A stretch of DNA of 64,000 nt from Pachyseris speciosa (lineage: Eukaryota > Cnidaria > Anthozoa > Scleractinia > Pachyseridae). Shown here in pieces: positions 63,932 to 64,000 of the stretch. Under the pieces are notes generated by a model. It saw only the letters and a program-made list of their open reading frames with translations, had not been told where the DNA came from and made no database searches. Each line of letters begins with the position of its first letter. Positions within the stretch are counted from its first letter, which is position 1. A program made the translations under genes and the position numbers. The stretch covers positions 362,501-426,500 of the forward strand of contig JAEMWC010000095.1 of NCBI GenBank assembly GCA_016490735.1. Direction: 5' to 3'.

Positions 63932-64000
63932 GTTTGTTCAAGAATGCAATAATGGTTTTACTTTATTTACTTTACACTAAGGAAGTAAATTACAAATATA

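Overview
The window is nuclear DNA of an animal, most likely a cnidarian and plausibly a stony coral. It has widely spaced exons with GT/AG introns, AATAAA signals, tRNA-derived SINEs, Penelope-like and DIRS retroelements, a non-LTR LINE and many small palindromic DNA transposons. The species cannot be fixed from the sequence alone.

Host genes. The backbone is a cluster of Sigma-class glutathione S-transferase (GST) genes. One complete gene runs on the plus strand (3633-11745, five exons). A complete paralogue runs on the minus strand (43087-34628, five exons with identical exon lengths and phases). A third first exon on the minus strand (3147-3015) continues off the left edge. The first and third genes are head to head, 485 bp apart. 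That interval holds a full-length match to the antioxidant response element consensus. The minus-strand paralogue has a shorter but canonical match at about the same distance from its ATG. Further right is a three-exon cysteine-rich secreted protein (54886-53131, minus), two decayed first-exon copies of a membrane protein (about 55.8 and 56.9 kb), and two first exons of a Crypton/KIAA1958-like family (61.5 and 62.4 kb, minus).

Mobile DNA fills most of the rest. From left to right: a Penelope-like (PLE) fragment (0.9-1.5 kb); a palindromic DNA transposon pair (4.7-6.0 kb); foldback elements in the GST introns; a broken Tc1 transposase beside a MITE with TA target duplications (12.8-13.5 kb); a large inverted repeat (14.0-17.1 kb); a PLE with reverse transcriptase (RT) and GIY-YIG nuclease (17.3-19.0 kb); CAACATGTTG-rich repeats (21.1-22.7 kb); a PLE relic split by an inserted LINE and a 0.4-kb MITE (23.1-27.2 kb); a DIRS-type tyrosine-recombinase retrotransposon with apparent introns (28.2-33.8 kb); nested repeats in the introns of the second GST gene; an SGNH-hydrolase-like retroelement relic with a 191-bp tandem duplication (46.5-47.2 kb); and an LTR retrotransposon (49.3-52.7 kb) whose interior holds gag, a Y-box-type cold-shock domain and a LINE RT fragment.

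All mobile-element reading frames appear broken. The GST genes and the cysteine-rich gene are the only models with consistent splice phases throughout. The most notable observations are the response-element matches upstream of the GST starts, the cold-shock domain inside an LTR element, the intron-containing DIRS element, and several unrelated palindromic elements that share a similar apex sequence.
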